From: Neptuniibacter sp. UBA6509
Lineage (GTDB): Bacteria > Pseudomonadota > Gammaproteobacteria > Pseudomonadales > Balneatricaceae
Length of the DNA stretch: 33,344 bases
Assembly (NCBI GenBank): GCA_002435145.1
Contig: DJLT01000045.1
Span: forward strand, 1-33,344
Reading direction: 5' to 3'
The stretch's first letter is position 1. Each line of letters starts with the position of its first letter. Below the pieces are notes generated by a model. That model saw nothing but the letters and a program-made list of their open reading frames with translations, did no database searches and was not told the origin of the DNA. The translations under genes were made by a program, and so were the position numbers. Below are positions 16,558 to 26,895 of the stretch, piece by piece.

Positions 16558-17946
16558 ATGCGTTACACTTTAAAAAACCTAGACCACGCAATTTTTCGCG
16601 CTTACGACGTACGCGGGATTGTTGAAACTGCACTGACTGACGACACGGTATACCATTTAGGCCGTGCCTTTGCCGCCGAGTCTAAATCCCAAGGTGTCAC
16701 CCATGTAAACGTTGCTGCGGATGGTCGTTTATCCAGCCCCTCGCTAAAGAAGATATTCAGTGAAGGCCTTATTGATGGCGGCTGCAGAGTAACAGACGTA
16801 GGTTACGTCCCAACACCAACACTTTACTACTCTGCCCACCAAGATGATCAATGCACTGGCGTTATGATTACAGGCAGCCATAACCCTGCCAATTACAACG
16901 GTTTCAAAATGATGATCAATGGTCATACCCTCTCTGGGGATGACATCCAAGATCTAAAAACTCGCATCATCGACCAAAACTATTCAGAAGGCGAAGGCTC
17001 GTCTGAAGAACTCGACATACGCCAAAGCTATCTAGAGCGCATTCTTGGCGACGTAAAGCTTAATAAAAAGCTTAAAGTTGTTGTTGATTGCGGAAATGGC
17101 ATACCGGGCGAACTAGCACCACAGCTAATCGAGAAATTAGGCTGTGAAATCATCCCTATGTACTGCGAAGTTGATGGCACGTTCCCTAACCATCACCCAG
17201 ATCCAGGCAAACCAAAAAATCTACAGGACGCTATTGCCAAAGTAAAAGAAACAGGTGCAGATTTGGGCCTAGCTTTTGATGGCGATGGTGACCGTGTTGG
17301 CGTTATTACGAACGAAGGCAACATTGTTTATCCAGACCGTGTCATGATGCTGTTCTCTGAAGAGATCTTAAAGCGTAACCCAGGTGCAGAGATCATCTTT
17401 GATGTAAAATGCTCTCGCCTACTAGCTAAAGTAATCGAAGAAGCCGGTGGTAAAGCCACAATGTGGAGAACCGGTCACTCATTAATCAAACAGAAAATTA
17501 AGCAATCCGGCGCTCTACTGGGTGGCGAGATGAGTGGACACATATTCTTCAAAGAACGCTGGTATGGTTTCGACGATGCACTTTATAGTGCTGCACGTCT
17601 TCTAGAGATCCTAACAAACACAGATGAAACAGCCGACTTCCTTTTCAATCAATACCCAGAAGATATCAGCACACCTGAACTGAATATCACGGTTACCGAT
17701 GAAAACAAATTTGATATTGTTGCCGCGCTACAAGAGAAAAGCTTCCCCGGTGGCAATGCCAACACCATCGACGGTATCCGTGTCGATTACCCAGACGGTT
17801 GGGGACTAATTAGAGCCTCCAACACAACACCTGTACTGGTTTTACGTTTTGAAGCAGAGACCGAAGCCGCATTGTTAAGAATAAGAAGTGAGTTTGAACA
17901 GAAACTACATGAAGTAGACAGTAGTTTAGTGATCCCTTACGAATAA
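16558..17946 (+). CDS. algC: phosphomannomutase/phosphoglucomutase AlgC
   Basis: An alpha-D-phosphohexomutase interconverting mannose- or glucose-1- and 6-phosphates, feeding GDP-mannose, UDP-glucose, LPS and exopolysaccharide synthesis. The phosphoserine is Ser107 in TGSHNPANYNG, the metal loop is DGDGDR (241-246), the sugar-binding loop is GEMSGH (323-328) and the phosphate-binding loop RASNTTPVLVLRFEA is near the C terminus. The 462-residue length matches P. aeruginosa AlgC (463) rather than the long AlgC fusion proteins of some relatives. AAGGA lies 6 bases before the ATG. It sits between coaBC and argB as in pseudomonads. Confidence 0.94.
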   Translation: MRYTLKNLDHAIFRAYDVRGIVETALTDDTVYHLGRAFAAESKSQGVTHVNVAADGRLSSPSLKKIFSEGLIDGGCRVTDVGYVPTPTLYYSAHQDDQCTGVMITGSHNPANYNGFKMMINGHTLSGDDIQDLKTRIIDQNYSEGEGSSEELDIRQSYLERILGDVKLNKKLKVVVDCGNGIPGELAPQLIEKLGCEIIPMYCEVDGTFPNHHPDPGKPKNLQDAIAKVKETGADLGLAFDGDGDRVGVITNEGNIVYPDRVMMLFSEEILKRNPGAEIIFDVKCSRLLAKVIEEAGGKATMWRTGHSLIKQKIKQSGALLGGEMSGHIFFKERWYGFDDALYSAARLLEILTNTDETADFLFNQYPEDISTPELNITVTDENKFDIVAALQEKSFPGGNANTIDGIRVDYPDGWGLIRASNTTPVLVLRFEAETEAALLRIRSEFEQKLHEVDSSLVIPYE

Positions 17947-17971
17947 ACGAATGATCCGCGGTTAGTGCTAA

Positions 17972-18910
<939 letters not shown>

Positions 18911-18926
18911 GGATAAAAACAGATAT

Positions 18927-19520
18927 ATGAGCGCAACCGAAAAGCTTTCTCGTCGTGAACAAATCCTCCAATCTTTAGCACATATGCTAGAGAACCCTGG
19001 ACAAAAGATCACAACAGCAGCACTTGCAAAAGAGGTCGGTGTATCTGAAGCGGCTTTATATAGACACTTCCCAAGCAAAGCCCGCATGTTTGAAGGGCTA
19101 ATTGGCTTTATTGAAGAGACTGTATTCAGTCGTGTCACAGCGATTACACAAGTTGAAGCCGACGGCATCAAACAGTGTGAGCAAGTACTTACATTAGTAC
19201 TTGCATTCGTAGAACGTAACCCGGGAATGGCTAGAATCCTAACTGGCGAAGCTCTCGCTGGCGAAACCGATCGACTTCGCCAACGCATAAACCAGTTTTT
19301 CGAGCGCCTAGAGACACAACTTAAACAAATTATGCGTGAGGCTGAAGCTAAAGATGGGCTTCGCACTCAAACGACGGCCGGTGCTTCAGCCAATCTTCTA
19401 ATTGCAACAGTTGAAGGTAGAATCCGCCAATTTGTGCGCACTGAATTTCGCAAGAAACCAAGTGAACAGTGGCAGGATCAATGGCCTCGTTTAGCAGCAG
19501 GCATCTTCCGTAACGCATAA
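18927..19520 (+). CDS. slmA: nucleoid occlusion factor SlmA (TetR family)
   Basis: A TetR-family DNA-binding protein that in E. coli binds chromosomal sites and blocks FtsZ assembly over the nucleoid. The HTH is ITTAALAKEVGVSEAALYRHFPSKARMFEGLI (about residues 30-62), nearly the textbook SlmA sequence, followed by the all-helical dimer and FtsZ-contact domain with VLAFVERNPGMARILTGEALAGE. Length 197 matches E. coli (198). In enterics it follows dut and precedes pyrE; here it follows argB and no pyrE is adjacent. A terminator follows. Confidence 0.95.
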   Translation: MSATEKLSRREQILQSLAHMLENPGQKITTAALAKEVGVSEAALYRHFPSKARMFEGLIGFIEETVFSRVTAITQVEADGIKQCEQVLTLVLAFVERNPGMARILTGEALAGETDRLRQRINQFFERLETQLKQIMREAEAKDGLRTQTTAGASANLLIATVEGRIRQFVRTEFRKKPSEQWQDQWPRLAAGIFRNA

Positions 19521-19533
19521 TTCTGCTACACAG

Positions 19534-19592
19534 CAAAAACGCCAAGCCTCTCTATTTGAATTAGAAAGACCAGAGGGACTTGGCTGTTTTTG
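19534..19592. terminator. terminator after slmA
   Basis: A long stem built from CAAAAAC/GTTTTTG, GCCAAG/CTTGGC and CCTCT/AGAGG blocks, with two small bulges, ends in a T run. It starts 13 bases after the slmA stop. The A-run on the left arm makes it potentially bidirectional. Confidence 0.75.
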
Positions 19593-19655
19593 TTACTAAA
19601 GCTTTCCTGCCCACGATAACGTTATCCCACCAGCCAATTGGATTTAATAGAATCT

Positions 19656-20429
19656 ATGCTAGAACAAGGCGCATTACTGCTTCTTTCTCTCATCGCAAAT
19701 ACATTATCAGCTATGGCGGGCGGTGGCGCAGGCTTATTGCAACTTCCTGTACTGCTCTTTCTAGGATTAAGCTTTAGCACAGCACTGGCCACTCATAAAA
19801 TTGCCAGCGTCGCTTTAGGCGTGGGCGCTACGCTACGCCATATGAGAGAAGGCAAGCTCGATTACCGCTTCTGCGGATTCATCCTGTTATGTGGTTTACC
19901 GGGCGTTATTCTAGGGGCCGATATTGTTCTGAAAATACCTGAGGGCTGGACCATATTTAGCCTTGGTTGCCTAACCTCTGGACTGGGACTTTATTCCTTT
20001 AAAAAGCGCACCCTGGGTTTAGAGGTATGCAGCAAAAATAGAGACCGCCGCGGACTAATAATTGGCGGTATAACGCTCCTTATAATTGGTGCACTTAATG
20101 GCTCCCTCACATCCGGAACAGGGCTATTTGTAACGCTCTGGTTAGTTCGCTGGTTTGGGCTTGATTATAAAACAGCAGTTACTTATGTGCTTATCCTTGT
20201 AGGGCTCTTCTGGAATTCAGCAGGCGCGATAACCATATCTCTGCAACAAGCGCCTCGTTGGGAGTGGCTACCTGCGTTACTTATTGGAGCAACAGCGGGT
20301 TCATATCTAGGCGCACATCTAGCCATTACTCAAGGTAACAAGCTGGTTAAACGTGCATTTGAAACATTAACCATTTTGGTGGGTATAAAGCTGATTTATG
20401 ACGGTGCACAAATACTCATCGGTGCTTAG
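19656..20429 (+). CDS. TSUP (TauE/SafE) family membrane transporter
   Basis: A multi-pass inner-membrane protein of the TauE/SafE/TSUP family, whose members export or import sulfite, sulfoacetate and related organosulfur anions. The two-repeat layout is visible: LIANTLSAMAGGGAGLLQLPVLLFLGL near the N terminus and GALNGSLTSGTGLFVTLWLVRWFGL in the second half, each a Gly-rich motif before a helix, with 7-8 hydrophobic segments. The frame opens at a TTG at 19638, but the ATG at 19656 is the first conventional start; neither has a good ribosome site. The 3' end overlaps the convergent deacetylase gene by 14 bases. Substrate unknown, and the neighbours give no clue. Confidence 0.82.
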   Translation: MLEQGALLLLSLIANTLSAMAGGGAGLLQLPVLLFLGLSFSTALATHKIASVALGVGATLRHMREGKLDYRFCGFILLCGLPGVILGADIVLKIPEGWTIFSLGCLTSGLGLYSFKKRTLGLEVCSKNRDRRGLIIGGITLLIIGALNGSLTSGTGLFVTLWLVRWFGLDYKTAVTYVLILVGLFWNSAGAITISLQQAPRWEWLPALLIGATAGSYLGAHLAITQGNKLVKRAFETLTILVGIKLIYDGAQILIGA

Positions 20430-21279
20430 CCGTTACCGTTAAAGATGCACAATGCCCTTCATCACGATCACAATTTTGCTCTAGCTTAGGCTCAGCCAGC
20501 ATTAAACGCGTTTGAGAGCGCATTTGTAACAATTCTGAAGCCGTCACCAATCTGACCCCTAACGCCTTAAGAATCGGCAGCACCTCTTCTAAATAAGAAA
20601 CAGTCTCTGGATAAGGATGCCCAATAACAACTGCATGTCCCTGAGTCACAGCGATGGTGAGTGCTTCTTTAAACTGCTTATGAATGTAAGCTCTTTGTTG
20701 CCTGTTATCCAAAAACACATCACGCACTAAATAGGGAATACCATGCTCATGCGCAGCTTTCCAAGCCACTGTGTTCGACGTCGTCACACTATCAAGAAAA
20801 AACATATTCCTTTTTTGCACAACCGACATCACTGCGTTCATGCTCTGCCGTTTTTCTGTCAACAAGCTCCCCATATGGTTATTCATACCCACCACATAAG
20901 GAATTGAATCCAAATTACCGTTCAAAATAGCGTTTAATTGCTGATCATTATGATCATCTTTCATTGCACCGGGGCCAAGCCTCAATCCCGCCTTGTTTTC
21001 CATAGGCGCATGCAAGATTACTTCTTTACCTAAGTGGTGCGCTGTTTTTGCTAACTCAAAGGAGTGAGGCGTATGCGGCAGGAAAGCATAAGTTATTGCA
21101 CCGGGAAGGTTTATCGCAGCTAAACCTTTACGACGATTATCACCAATATCATCAATGACAATTGCCATCACAGGCTGTTCGCCATACACCGGGCGAGGGT
21201 CCGCATACGCAGTGCTAACCATGCCATAAGGCATTAGCAATGCGCTGCTAAGCAATAACGTTCTAATGAGCCCCTTCAT
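20416..21279 (-). CDS. divergent polysaccharide deacetylase (YibQ family)
   Basis: A secreted or periplasmic protein with a signal peptide (MKGLIRTLLLSSALLMPYGMVSTAYA, cleavage near 26) followed by the divergent polysaccharide-deacetylase fold. Metal-site motifs VIDDIG (41-46) and LHAPME (89-94) and the segment NNHMGS are present. The family, E. coli YibQ included, sits beside envC in many gammaproteobacteria and is presumed to act on peptidoglycan or another envelope glycan; activity is unproven. The ATG overlaps the ctpA stop as TAATG, so translation is coupled. It ends the envC-ctpA-yibQ operon. Confidence 0.88.
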   Translation of the reverse strand: MKGLIRTLLLSSALLMPYGMVSTAYADPRPVYGEQPVMAIVIDDIGDNRRKGLAAINLPGAITYAFLPHTPHSFELAKTAHHLGKEVILHAPMENKAGLRLGPGAMKDDHNDQQLNAILNGNLDSIPYVVGMNNHMGSLLTEKRQSMNAVMSVVQKRNMFFLDSVTTSNTVAWKAAHEHGIPYLVRDVFLDNRQQRAYIHKQFKEALTIAVTQGHAVVIGHPYPETVSYLEEVLPILKALGVRLVTASELLQMRSQTRLMLAEPKLEQNCDRDEGHCASLTVTAKHR

Positions 21280-22598
21280 TATTTCTGCACTATCACCAAG
21301 GCTTTCAATAAATTCAGTGCTTCATATAACTGATAATCTCTCGTCGCAAGATTGTCAGCTTTTGAATTAGCACCCTCTGATTTCTCATCGTCACCATTTT
21401 CTAGATGACCACTTAAATCACTTTCTTTCAAAAACTCAGGACGATCACTTCTGAAAGTTATTTCAGCATCCTTAACCTCTATATCGGGCTTAATCCCCTG
21501 AGCTTGAATGGAACGTCCTGCTGGCGTGTAATAACGGGCAGTAGTTAATTTCAATGCACGCTCTTTCGTTAAGGGTAAAACCGTCTGAACAGAGCCCTTA
21601 CCAAAACTAGGCATCCCCATAATAATTGCGCGTTCTTGATCTTGCAGGGCACCCGCAACAATCTCGGAAGCAGACGCCGAACCGCCGTTAATCAACACAA
21701 CCATAGGCAATTCAGGCACAAGCGTATCACTTGTTGCACTAAACTTTTGCTCCGTATCAGACATACGTCCCTTGGTATAAACAATCAGCCCTTCACTTAA
21801 GAAGGTATCACCTATATCAACCGCTGCCTGCAAGACCCCACCTGGATTATTTCGCAAATCCAGCACAACACCTTTAAGGTCATTTTTCATTAAACGCTTC
21901 AGATGTTTATTAACTTCTCGACCTGAATCAACTTGGAACTGAGAGACGCGAACATATGCAATATTGTCATTAAGCATACGGCTCTTCACGCTCGCAACTT
22001 GAATAACATCACGAACAACCTCGATCTCTAGAGGCTTCTCTTCACCTTCACGCACAATGGTTAGAATAATTTTACTGCCGGGCTTACCTCGCATGAGCTC
22101 AACAGCCTCATTAAGGTCCATCCCCTGTACCGCATGATCATCTAGCTTAGTGATCAGATCGCCCGCTTTAACACCTGCGCGCTGTGCAGGTGTATCATCA
22201 ATAGGCGTAATAACACGAACAAAGCCTTCATCAATGCCCACTTCAATACCCAACCCGCCAAACTCACCACTGGTATGAGCCTGTAAATTCTCAAACTCTG
22301 TCGGCTCCAAATAGGCTGAATGGGGGTCAAGACCGGCAATCATTCCGCGCAATGCATCTTCTAGAAGCTGCGCATCATCGACCGGCTCAACATAAGATGA
22401 CTTAATTCGCTGAAAAACCTCTGTAAACAAACGAAGTTCATCAAGTGGTAAAGTTTTCTCGACAGGGATAGCCTCTGTTTCGGCTCCCTCACTTTCAGGA
22501 ATAAATTCTTCCGCAATCACAGAAAAAGAAAAGCAACTGCCCAGGGCAACGCCAAGTAAACTGCTTTTTAAAGCGCCAGAAAGAAAAGCTGACTTCAT
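21279..22598 (-). CDS. ctpA: carboxyl-terminal processing protease, S41 family
   Basis: A periplasmic serine protease with a signal peptide (about residues 1-29), an N-terminal helical domain, a PDZ domain (about 110-190, with SGEFGGLGIEVG and the GD loop AGDLITKLD) and the S41 catalytic domain. The nucleophile lies in GGSASASE (305-312), and the general base is Lys334 in SFGKGSVQ. CtpA/Prc enzymes trim C-termini and, with partner lipoproteins, degrade peptidoglycan endopeptidases. Position between envC and the YibQ-type gene is conserved from Pseudomonas onwards. AAAGGGA lies 7 bases upstream of the ATG. Envelope maintenance is the likely role. Confidence 0.93.
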   Translation of the reverse strand: MKSAFLSGALKSSLLGVALGSCFSFSVIAEEFIPESEGAETEAIPVEKTLPLDELRLFTEVFQRIKSSYVEPVDDAQLLEDALRGMIAGLDPHSAYLEPTEFENLQAHTSGEFGGLGIEVGIDEGFVRVITPIDDTPAQRAGVKAGDLITKLDDHAVQGMDLNEAVELMRGKPGSKIILTIVREGEEKPLEIEVVRDVIQVASVKSRMLNDNIAYVRVSQFQVDSGREVNKHLKRLMKNDLKGVVLDLRNNPGGVLQAAVDIGDTFLSEGLIVYTKGRMSDTEQKFSATSDTLVPELPMVVLINGGSASASEIVAGALQDQERAIIMGMPSFGKGSVQTVLPLTKERALKLTTARYYTPAGRSIQAQGIKPDIEVKDAEITFRSDRPEFLKESDLSGHLENGDDEKSEGANSKADNLATRDYQLYEALNLLKALVIVQK

Positions 22599-22611
22599 AA
22601 TCTATCCCTTT

Positions 22612-23757
22612 TTATTTTCGACTAAGCCAACGTGATGGATTACTTGGCTTACCTTTATAACGTACCGCGAAATACAGGCCATTAACATCACGACCACCGC
22701 TACTGCCTACAGTAGCCACTGTATCACCGGCAGAAACCCAATCCCCAGTTTCTAACAATAAGCTTTGGTTATAGCCATACAGACTCATATAGCCAGATCC
22801 ATGATCAATGATCAACACTAAACCGTAGCCTCTTAACCAATCAGAGAACACGACTCGGCCATGATGAACCGCTTTAACTGACGCTGCTTCCCTTGCAGTA
22901 ATCCAGATACCATCATAGCTAATATTATTGGTAACCGAACCGAAAGTTTGCTTTACCTTCCCTTTTATCGGCCAAGGAAGCTTTCCTTTTAACAGAGAAA
23001 ACTTTTTATCATCTTTAACTAACGTAGCAAAATTAAGACTTTTCTCGATCTCTTTTAAAACAGCTTGTAATCTTTTTTGGTCAAGTTGTAACTGCTTAAG
23101 CTTAGTTTTGTCGGTCGAAAGCGTCTTACGTAATTGAGTGAGTGTATTTTTACGCTCATTTCGAGAAAGGCGCAGAGCCGCCACTTCTTTACTCAATTCA
23201 TCGCGTTTAATCACCATCCTCTGTTCTGTATCTGTTAATTCACGCTCTGTCCCTGTCAATTGAGACAGTTTATCCTGAAACTGCTGCATATCATTACGCA
23301 GCTCAGCATTTACAAAATCGTAATAGCGAATCACACGATCCAAAGTTTCAGGGTCACGCTGCGTAAGGAGTAACTGTAAACGTGCTTGATTCCCCATCTT
23401 ATATTGCTGCGAAATCTGTTTCTCAATAAGCGCTGCACGCTTCTTCAACTCGGCCTTTAAAGCATCCCTTTTAACTTCAAGGTCTTCAGCATGAGTCCCC
23501 AATCCAGTTAACTGTTTATCTAGCAGCTGAATTTGACGCGCAAGCTTACCGATAGCCACTTCACTACGTTTCAGTTCAGAACTTAGCTGACGAGAGACCC
23601 CTTCCTGCTTTTGCATATTTTTTTGCAAGGAAGAAATACGAGAGGAAAGCGCCTTAACTTGTTTTTCAGTTAAAGCTTGTTTATCCGCAGCCAAAAGCCA
23701 CGAAGGTGTCAGCCCAGAACAGACTATGACAACGACAAATACACAGATACGCAACAT
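22612..23757 (-). CDS. envC: murein hydrolase activator EnvC
   Basis: A periplasmic divisome-associated activator of the amidases AmiA/AmiB during septum splitting. A signal peptide (about 1-23) is followed by a long coiled coil (about 25-240) that contacts FtsEX in E. coli, then a degenerate LytM/M23 domain (about 265-380). In that domain the canonical Zn-ligand sites are altered: YGYN replaces YGHN and LYFAVRY replaces the LHFEIR pattern. As in EnvC, it should therefore be an activator and not a hydrolase. No ribosome site is evident before the ATG, which lies 16 bases after the gpmI terminator T-tract. ctpA follows after 13 bases. Confidence 0.9.
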   Translation of the reverse strand: MLRICVFVVVIVCSGLTPSWLLAADKQALTEKQVKALSSRISSLQKNMQKQEGVSRQLSSELKRSEVAIGKLARQIQLLDKQLTGLGTHAEDLEVKRDALKAELKKRAALIEKQISQQYKMGNQARLQLLLTQRDPETLDRVIRYYDFVNAELRNDMQQFQDKLSQLTGTERELTDTEQRMVIKRDELSKEVAALRLSRNERKNTLTQLRKTLSTDKTKLKQLQLDQKRLQAVLKEIEKSLNFATLVKDDKKFSLLKGKLPWPIKGKVKQTFGSVTNNISYDGIWITAREAASVKAVHHGRVVFSDWLRGYGLVLIIDHGSGYMSLYGYNQSLLLETGDWVSAGDTVATVGSSGGRDVNGLYFAVRYKGKPSNPSRWLSRK

Positions 23758-23773
23758 ATAATCAGATCAAAAG

Positions 23774-23801
23774 AAAAAGGGATAATACCTTATCCCTTTT
23801 T
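23774..23801 (-). terminator. terminator of gpmI
   Basis: AAAAAGGGATAA-TACC-TTATCCCTTTTT is a perfect 12-bp stem (AT-rich at the base) 8 bases after the gpmI stop. It is palindromic with Ts on both strands but lies on the minus-strand path from gpmI to envC. Confidence 0.8.
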
Positions 23802-23809
23802 ACTTAAAA

Positions 23810-25360
23810 CTAGAAAGAAGCCAATGAGCTGCCGCCCATTTCTGCTGGCGGCTCGAGCCCCATCATATCTAACAGTGTAGGCGCCAGATCACATAGCGCA
23901 CCATCTGCCAATTTAAGGCTCTCTTTACGCGGACCATCATAAATTAACGCAACCGGCCAATTAGTATGCGATGTATGTGGCTGCCCAGTTTCTGGGTTCA
24001 CCATCAATTCAACATTACCGTGATCAGCCGTAATTAACGCCTCACCTCCGACCTCATTCAGCGCTTCAAGTACCTGACGCACACTTTCATCAACCACTTC
24101 ACACGCTTGAACCGCAGCATCGAATTTACCCGTATGTCCCACCATATCGCCATTAGCGTAGTTACATACGATCAGATCATATTTACCGCTTTTGATTGCA
24201 CCTACCAGTTTTTCAGTCACTTCTGGAGCGCTCATTTCAGGCTGAAGATCATAAGTAGCAACATCAGGTGACGGTACAAGAATACGGTCTTCACCCGGAT
24301 ACTCTTCCTCCTGACCACCATTGAAGAAGAAAGTCACATGCGCATACTTTTCCGTTTCGGCAATTCGCAACTGCGTTTTACCAAGGCCTGAGAGATATTC
24401 ACCCAAATCGTTACTGATCTCATTCGGCGGATAAGCACATGCCGCATCAATATCAGACGCATACTGAGTTAGCATCACAAAACTTGATAGCTGAGGTGTT
24501 TTTTCACGAACAAAACCCGCGAATTCTTCACCTTCAGTGAAAGCGCGTGTGATTTCACGTGCACGATCAGGGCGGAAATTGGCACAAATAAGAGTATCGC
24601 CATCTTCAATCGTACCCACAGCCTGCCCACTTGCATCCGCAATGACTGTCGCTTGAACAAACTCATCGTTCTCATCGCGCGCGTAAGCGTTGCTTAATGC
24701 ATCTAAAGCAGATTCCGTAGTGAAAGGTGCTTTACCTAAGGCCATCGCATCAAAACCAAGTTGAACTCGGTCCCAACGATTATCACGATCCATACTAAAA
24801 TAACGACCTGCAACACTCGCTATAGCACCTACACCTAACTCAGCAAGTTTGCTTTCAATTAGAGAAATAGAGGGTTCTGCTGATCTAGGCGGCATATCAC
24901 GACCATCTAAGATCGCATGTACAAACATTTTTTTCGCACCACGTTTAACAGCCATTTCTAATAAAGCGCATATATGCGCTTCATGGCTATGCACACCACC
25001 TGGAGAAAGCAAACCAAATACATGTACCGCTTTGCCCGCAGCCACTGCGTCATCAATACCTTTAGTTAAGGCCGGATTTTCGAAAAAATCGCCATCTGTG
25101 ATCGCTTTAGAAATACGCGTGAAGTTTTGATACACAATACGGCCAGCCCCAATATTCATATGACCTACTTCAGAGTTACCCATTTGACCATCAGGTAAAC
25201 CTACCGCAAGTCCAGAGGTTTGGATTCTGGCATTTGGGTTATCTGAGAGCAGCTTATCCCAAACAGGAGTATTGGCTGCTTGAATAGCGGAGGATTCTGA
25301 AGCCTCTACGCCATAACCATCAAGAATTATCAAAGCTTTCGTTGCGCGATTCTGTGTCAT
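23810..25360 (-). CDS. gpmI: 2,3-bisphosphoglycerate-independent phosphoglycerate mutase
   Basis: Interconverts 3- and 2-phosphoglycerate using Mn2+ and a phosphoserine intermediate. The alkaline-phosphatase-like fold is clear: ALIILDGYG (9-17) with Asp14, the catalytic Ser63 in [29 protein letters not shown] near residue 122, and [13 protein letters not shown] and [10 protein letters not shown] in the C-terminal metal site. Length 516 is standard. It lies upstream of envC in the same direction, but with its own terminator between, an order shared with Pseudomonas. It is divergent from the rhodanese-grxC-secB operon across a 240-base promoter region. Confidence 0.97.
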   Translation of the reverse strand: MTQNRATKALIILDGYGVEASESSAIQAANTPVWDKLLSDNPNARIQTSGLAVGLPDGQMGNSEVGHMNIGAGRIVYQNFTRISKAITDGDFFENPALTKGIDDAVAAGKAVHVFGLLSPGGVHSHEAHICALLEMAVKRGAKKMFVHAILDGRDMPPRSAEPSISLIESKLAELGVGAIASVAGRYFSMDRDNRWDRVQLGFDAMALGKAPFTTESALDALSNAYARDENDEFVQATVIADASGQAVGTIEDGDTLICANFRPDRAREITRAFTEGEEFAGFVREKTPQLSSFVMLTQYASDIDAACAYPPNEISNDLGEYLSGLGKTQLRIAETEKYAHVTFFFNGGQEEEYPGEDRILVPSPDVATYDLQPEMSAPEVTEKLVGAIKSGKYDLIVCNYANGDMVGHTGKFDAAVQACEVVDESVRQVLEALNEVGGEALITADHGNVELMVNPETGQPHTSHTNWPVALIYDGPRKESLKLADGALCDLAPTLLDMMGLEPPAEMGGSSLASF

Positions 25361-25515
25361 ATCTGCAGGATTCTGTCTTTAGCTATTATCAAATGACGAA
25401 AGATTTTACTGTGAAAGCCCTCTCAAGGCTACGAATGAACCCAATGAAAGTAATAAATCCACCTAATTCGACATTTTCACGCATTTTTCCCCTTATACCG
25501 TCAAAAAACGCAAGG

Positions 25516-25521
25516 TATACT
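25516..25521 (+). promoter_or_regulatory. candidate -10 of the rhodanese-grxC-secB operon
   Basis: TATACT lies 79 bases before the rhodanese start in the gpmI-rhodanese gap. There is no convincing -35 at 16-18 bases. Weak prediction. Confidence 0.3.
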
Positions 25522-25600
25522 ATGGCCCACTTAAAGCGGATCAATAGCATCCTTAGTGTTTTTTATTAGCCGTTAAATTTCGGCCCTATCTGGATACATA

Positions 25601-26014
25601 ATGGACCAACTTATCGAATTTATTAGCAACCACCCATTTATGGTTGCAGCCTGGGTTCTGACTCTGGTTATGTTTATTCTTTTTGAACGCAGCAAAGCAG
25701 GTAAAGCAGTAACACCTGCCCAAGCAACTAATTTGATCAACAAAGAAAACGCAGTAATCATTGATATTCGCCCGAAAAAAGAATGGGATACTGGCCACAT
25801 TACAGGCGCAAAGCATATCCCTCTTGCAGATCTTGATCGCAAAATGGATGAACTCATCAAATACCAACAACGCCCAATCATTGTTGTATGTAATTTAGGT
25901 CAAGCAGCTAGCTCCGCGACGAGAAAACTTAAGGCAGCAGGCTATGAAAAAGCTGTACGTCTTGCAGGCGGCATGACTGAATGGAAGGGCCAAAGCCTTC
26001 CAATCGTTAAGTAA
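25601..26014 (+). CDS. membrane-anchored single-domain rhodanese (YibN type)
   Basis: A 137-residue protein with one N-terminal membrane helix (about 12-28, FMVAAWVLTLVMFILF) and a rhodanese domain (about 38-135). The active-site loop is CNLGQAAS, with the persulfide-forming Cys97; the fold landmarks IIDIRPKKEWDTGHITGAKHIP and RLAGGMTEWK are present. It could transfer sulfane sulfur or act in redox control; the true substrate of the YibN group is unsettled. It is 5 bases upstream of grxC and in the same operon as secB, as in Pseudomonas and E. coli (yibN-grxC-secB). Confidence 0.93.
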   Translation: MDQLIEFISNHPFMVAAWVLTLVMFILFERSKAGKAVTPAQATNLINKENAVIIDIRPKKEWDTGHITGAKHIPLADLDRKMDELIKYQQRPIIVVCNLGQAASSATRKLKAAGYEKAVRLAGGMTEWKGQSLPIVK

Positions 26015-26019
26015 CGCTT

Positions 26020-26277
26020 ATGCAAAATGTAACTATATATACAACCGCTTGGTGTCCGTACTGTATTCGAGCCAAAATGCTGCTCGATAAGAAGCAAGTG
26101 GAATATACCGAAGAAAAAGTGGACGGAGACTTAGCCAAGCGTCAGGAAATGGCGAAACTAAGCGGCGGTCAAACAGTTCCACAAATATTCATTGGCGACA
26201 CCCCTATTGGTGGCTGCGATGAGATGTTTGCCCTTGAAAGACAAGGCAAATTAGATGAGCTACTAAACGCCAAATAA
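26020..26277 (+). CDS. grxC: glutaredoxin 3
   Basis: An 85-residue dithiol glutaredoxin that reduces disulfides with glutathione. The active site is CPYC (Cys12 and Cys15), with the TVPQIFIGD cis-proline loop and the GGCDEM glutathione-binding turn. Length and order match E. coli GrxC. Middle gene of the rhodanese-grxC-secB operon. Confidence 0.97.
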   Translation: MQNVTIYTTAWCPYCIRAKMLLDKKQVEYTEEKVDGDLAKRQEMAKLSGGQTVPQIFIGDTPIGGCDEMFALERQGKLDELLNAK

Positions 26278-26301
26278 ACTCTATAATGATAAGGATTAGA
26301 C

Positions 26302-26787
26302 ATGGCTGATAACGAACAGAATACTGCAGCTCAAGAAGAGCAAGGCCCACAATTCGCAGTTCAACGCGTATACATTAAAGATGCTTCTTTTGAATCACCT
26401 AATGCGCCTGAAATCTTCATGAGCCCTTGGCAGCCAGAAGTTGGCCTTGAGATGAATACTCAGACAAACCAAGTAGGCGACAGCGCATTTGAAGTTGTAC
26501 TGACTTTAACAGTAACCGTTAAGAACGATGACAAAACTGCTTTCTTAGTTGAGCTTCAACAAGGTGGCATTTTTGGTATTTCAGGTCTTGGCGAGCAAGA
26601 GATGCACCACACTCTTGGCGCATTCTGCCCAAGCATTCTATTCCCTTATGCACGTGAAGCTATCGACGCTATGGTTGTTAAAGCAAGCTTCCCTGCACTT
26701 ATGCTTGCACCGGTTAACTTTGATGCTCTATATGCTCAGCAGATGTCACAAGCTCAGCAAGAAGCGACTGCTGAAGCACAGCACTAA
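26302..26787 (+). CDS. secB: protein-export chaperone SecB
   Basis: A cytoplasmic tetrameric chaperone that holds preproteins unfolded and hands them to SecA. The 161-residue product has the SecB hallmarks [41 protein letters not shown], and [36 protein letters not shown]. The short acidic Asn/Gln/Glu-rich N-terminal tail is typical. AAGGA lies 9 bases before the ATG. It closes the operon, with a strong symmetrical terminator 33 bases after its stop. Confidence 0.97.
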   Translation: MADNEQNTAAQEEQGPQFAVQRVYIKDASFESPNAPEIFMSPWQPEVGLEMNTQTNQVGDSAFEVVLTLTVTVKNDDKTAFLVELQQGGIFGISGLGEQEMHHTLGAFCPSILFPYAREAIDAMVVKASFPALMLAPVNFDALYAQQMSQAQQEATAEAQH

Positions 26788-26820
26788 AAGCGGTTCTACT
26801 GTTTAATTACAGTAAATACG

Positions 26821-26859
26821 CATATAAAAAATCCCGCTTATGGCGGGATTTTTTATATG
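26821..26859. terminator. bidirectional terminator between secB and M14 peptidase gene
   Basis: A perfect 17-bp stem CATATAAAAAATCCCGC (26821-26837) / GCGGGATTTTTTATATG (26843-26859) with a 5-base loop. T runs exist on both strands, so it can end secB from the left and the minus-strand gene at 26896 from the right. Confidence 0.95.
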
Positions 26860-26895
26860 CACAATATCTTCATACGAGGCAAGCGGCACAACTAG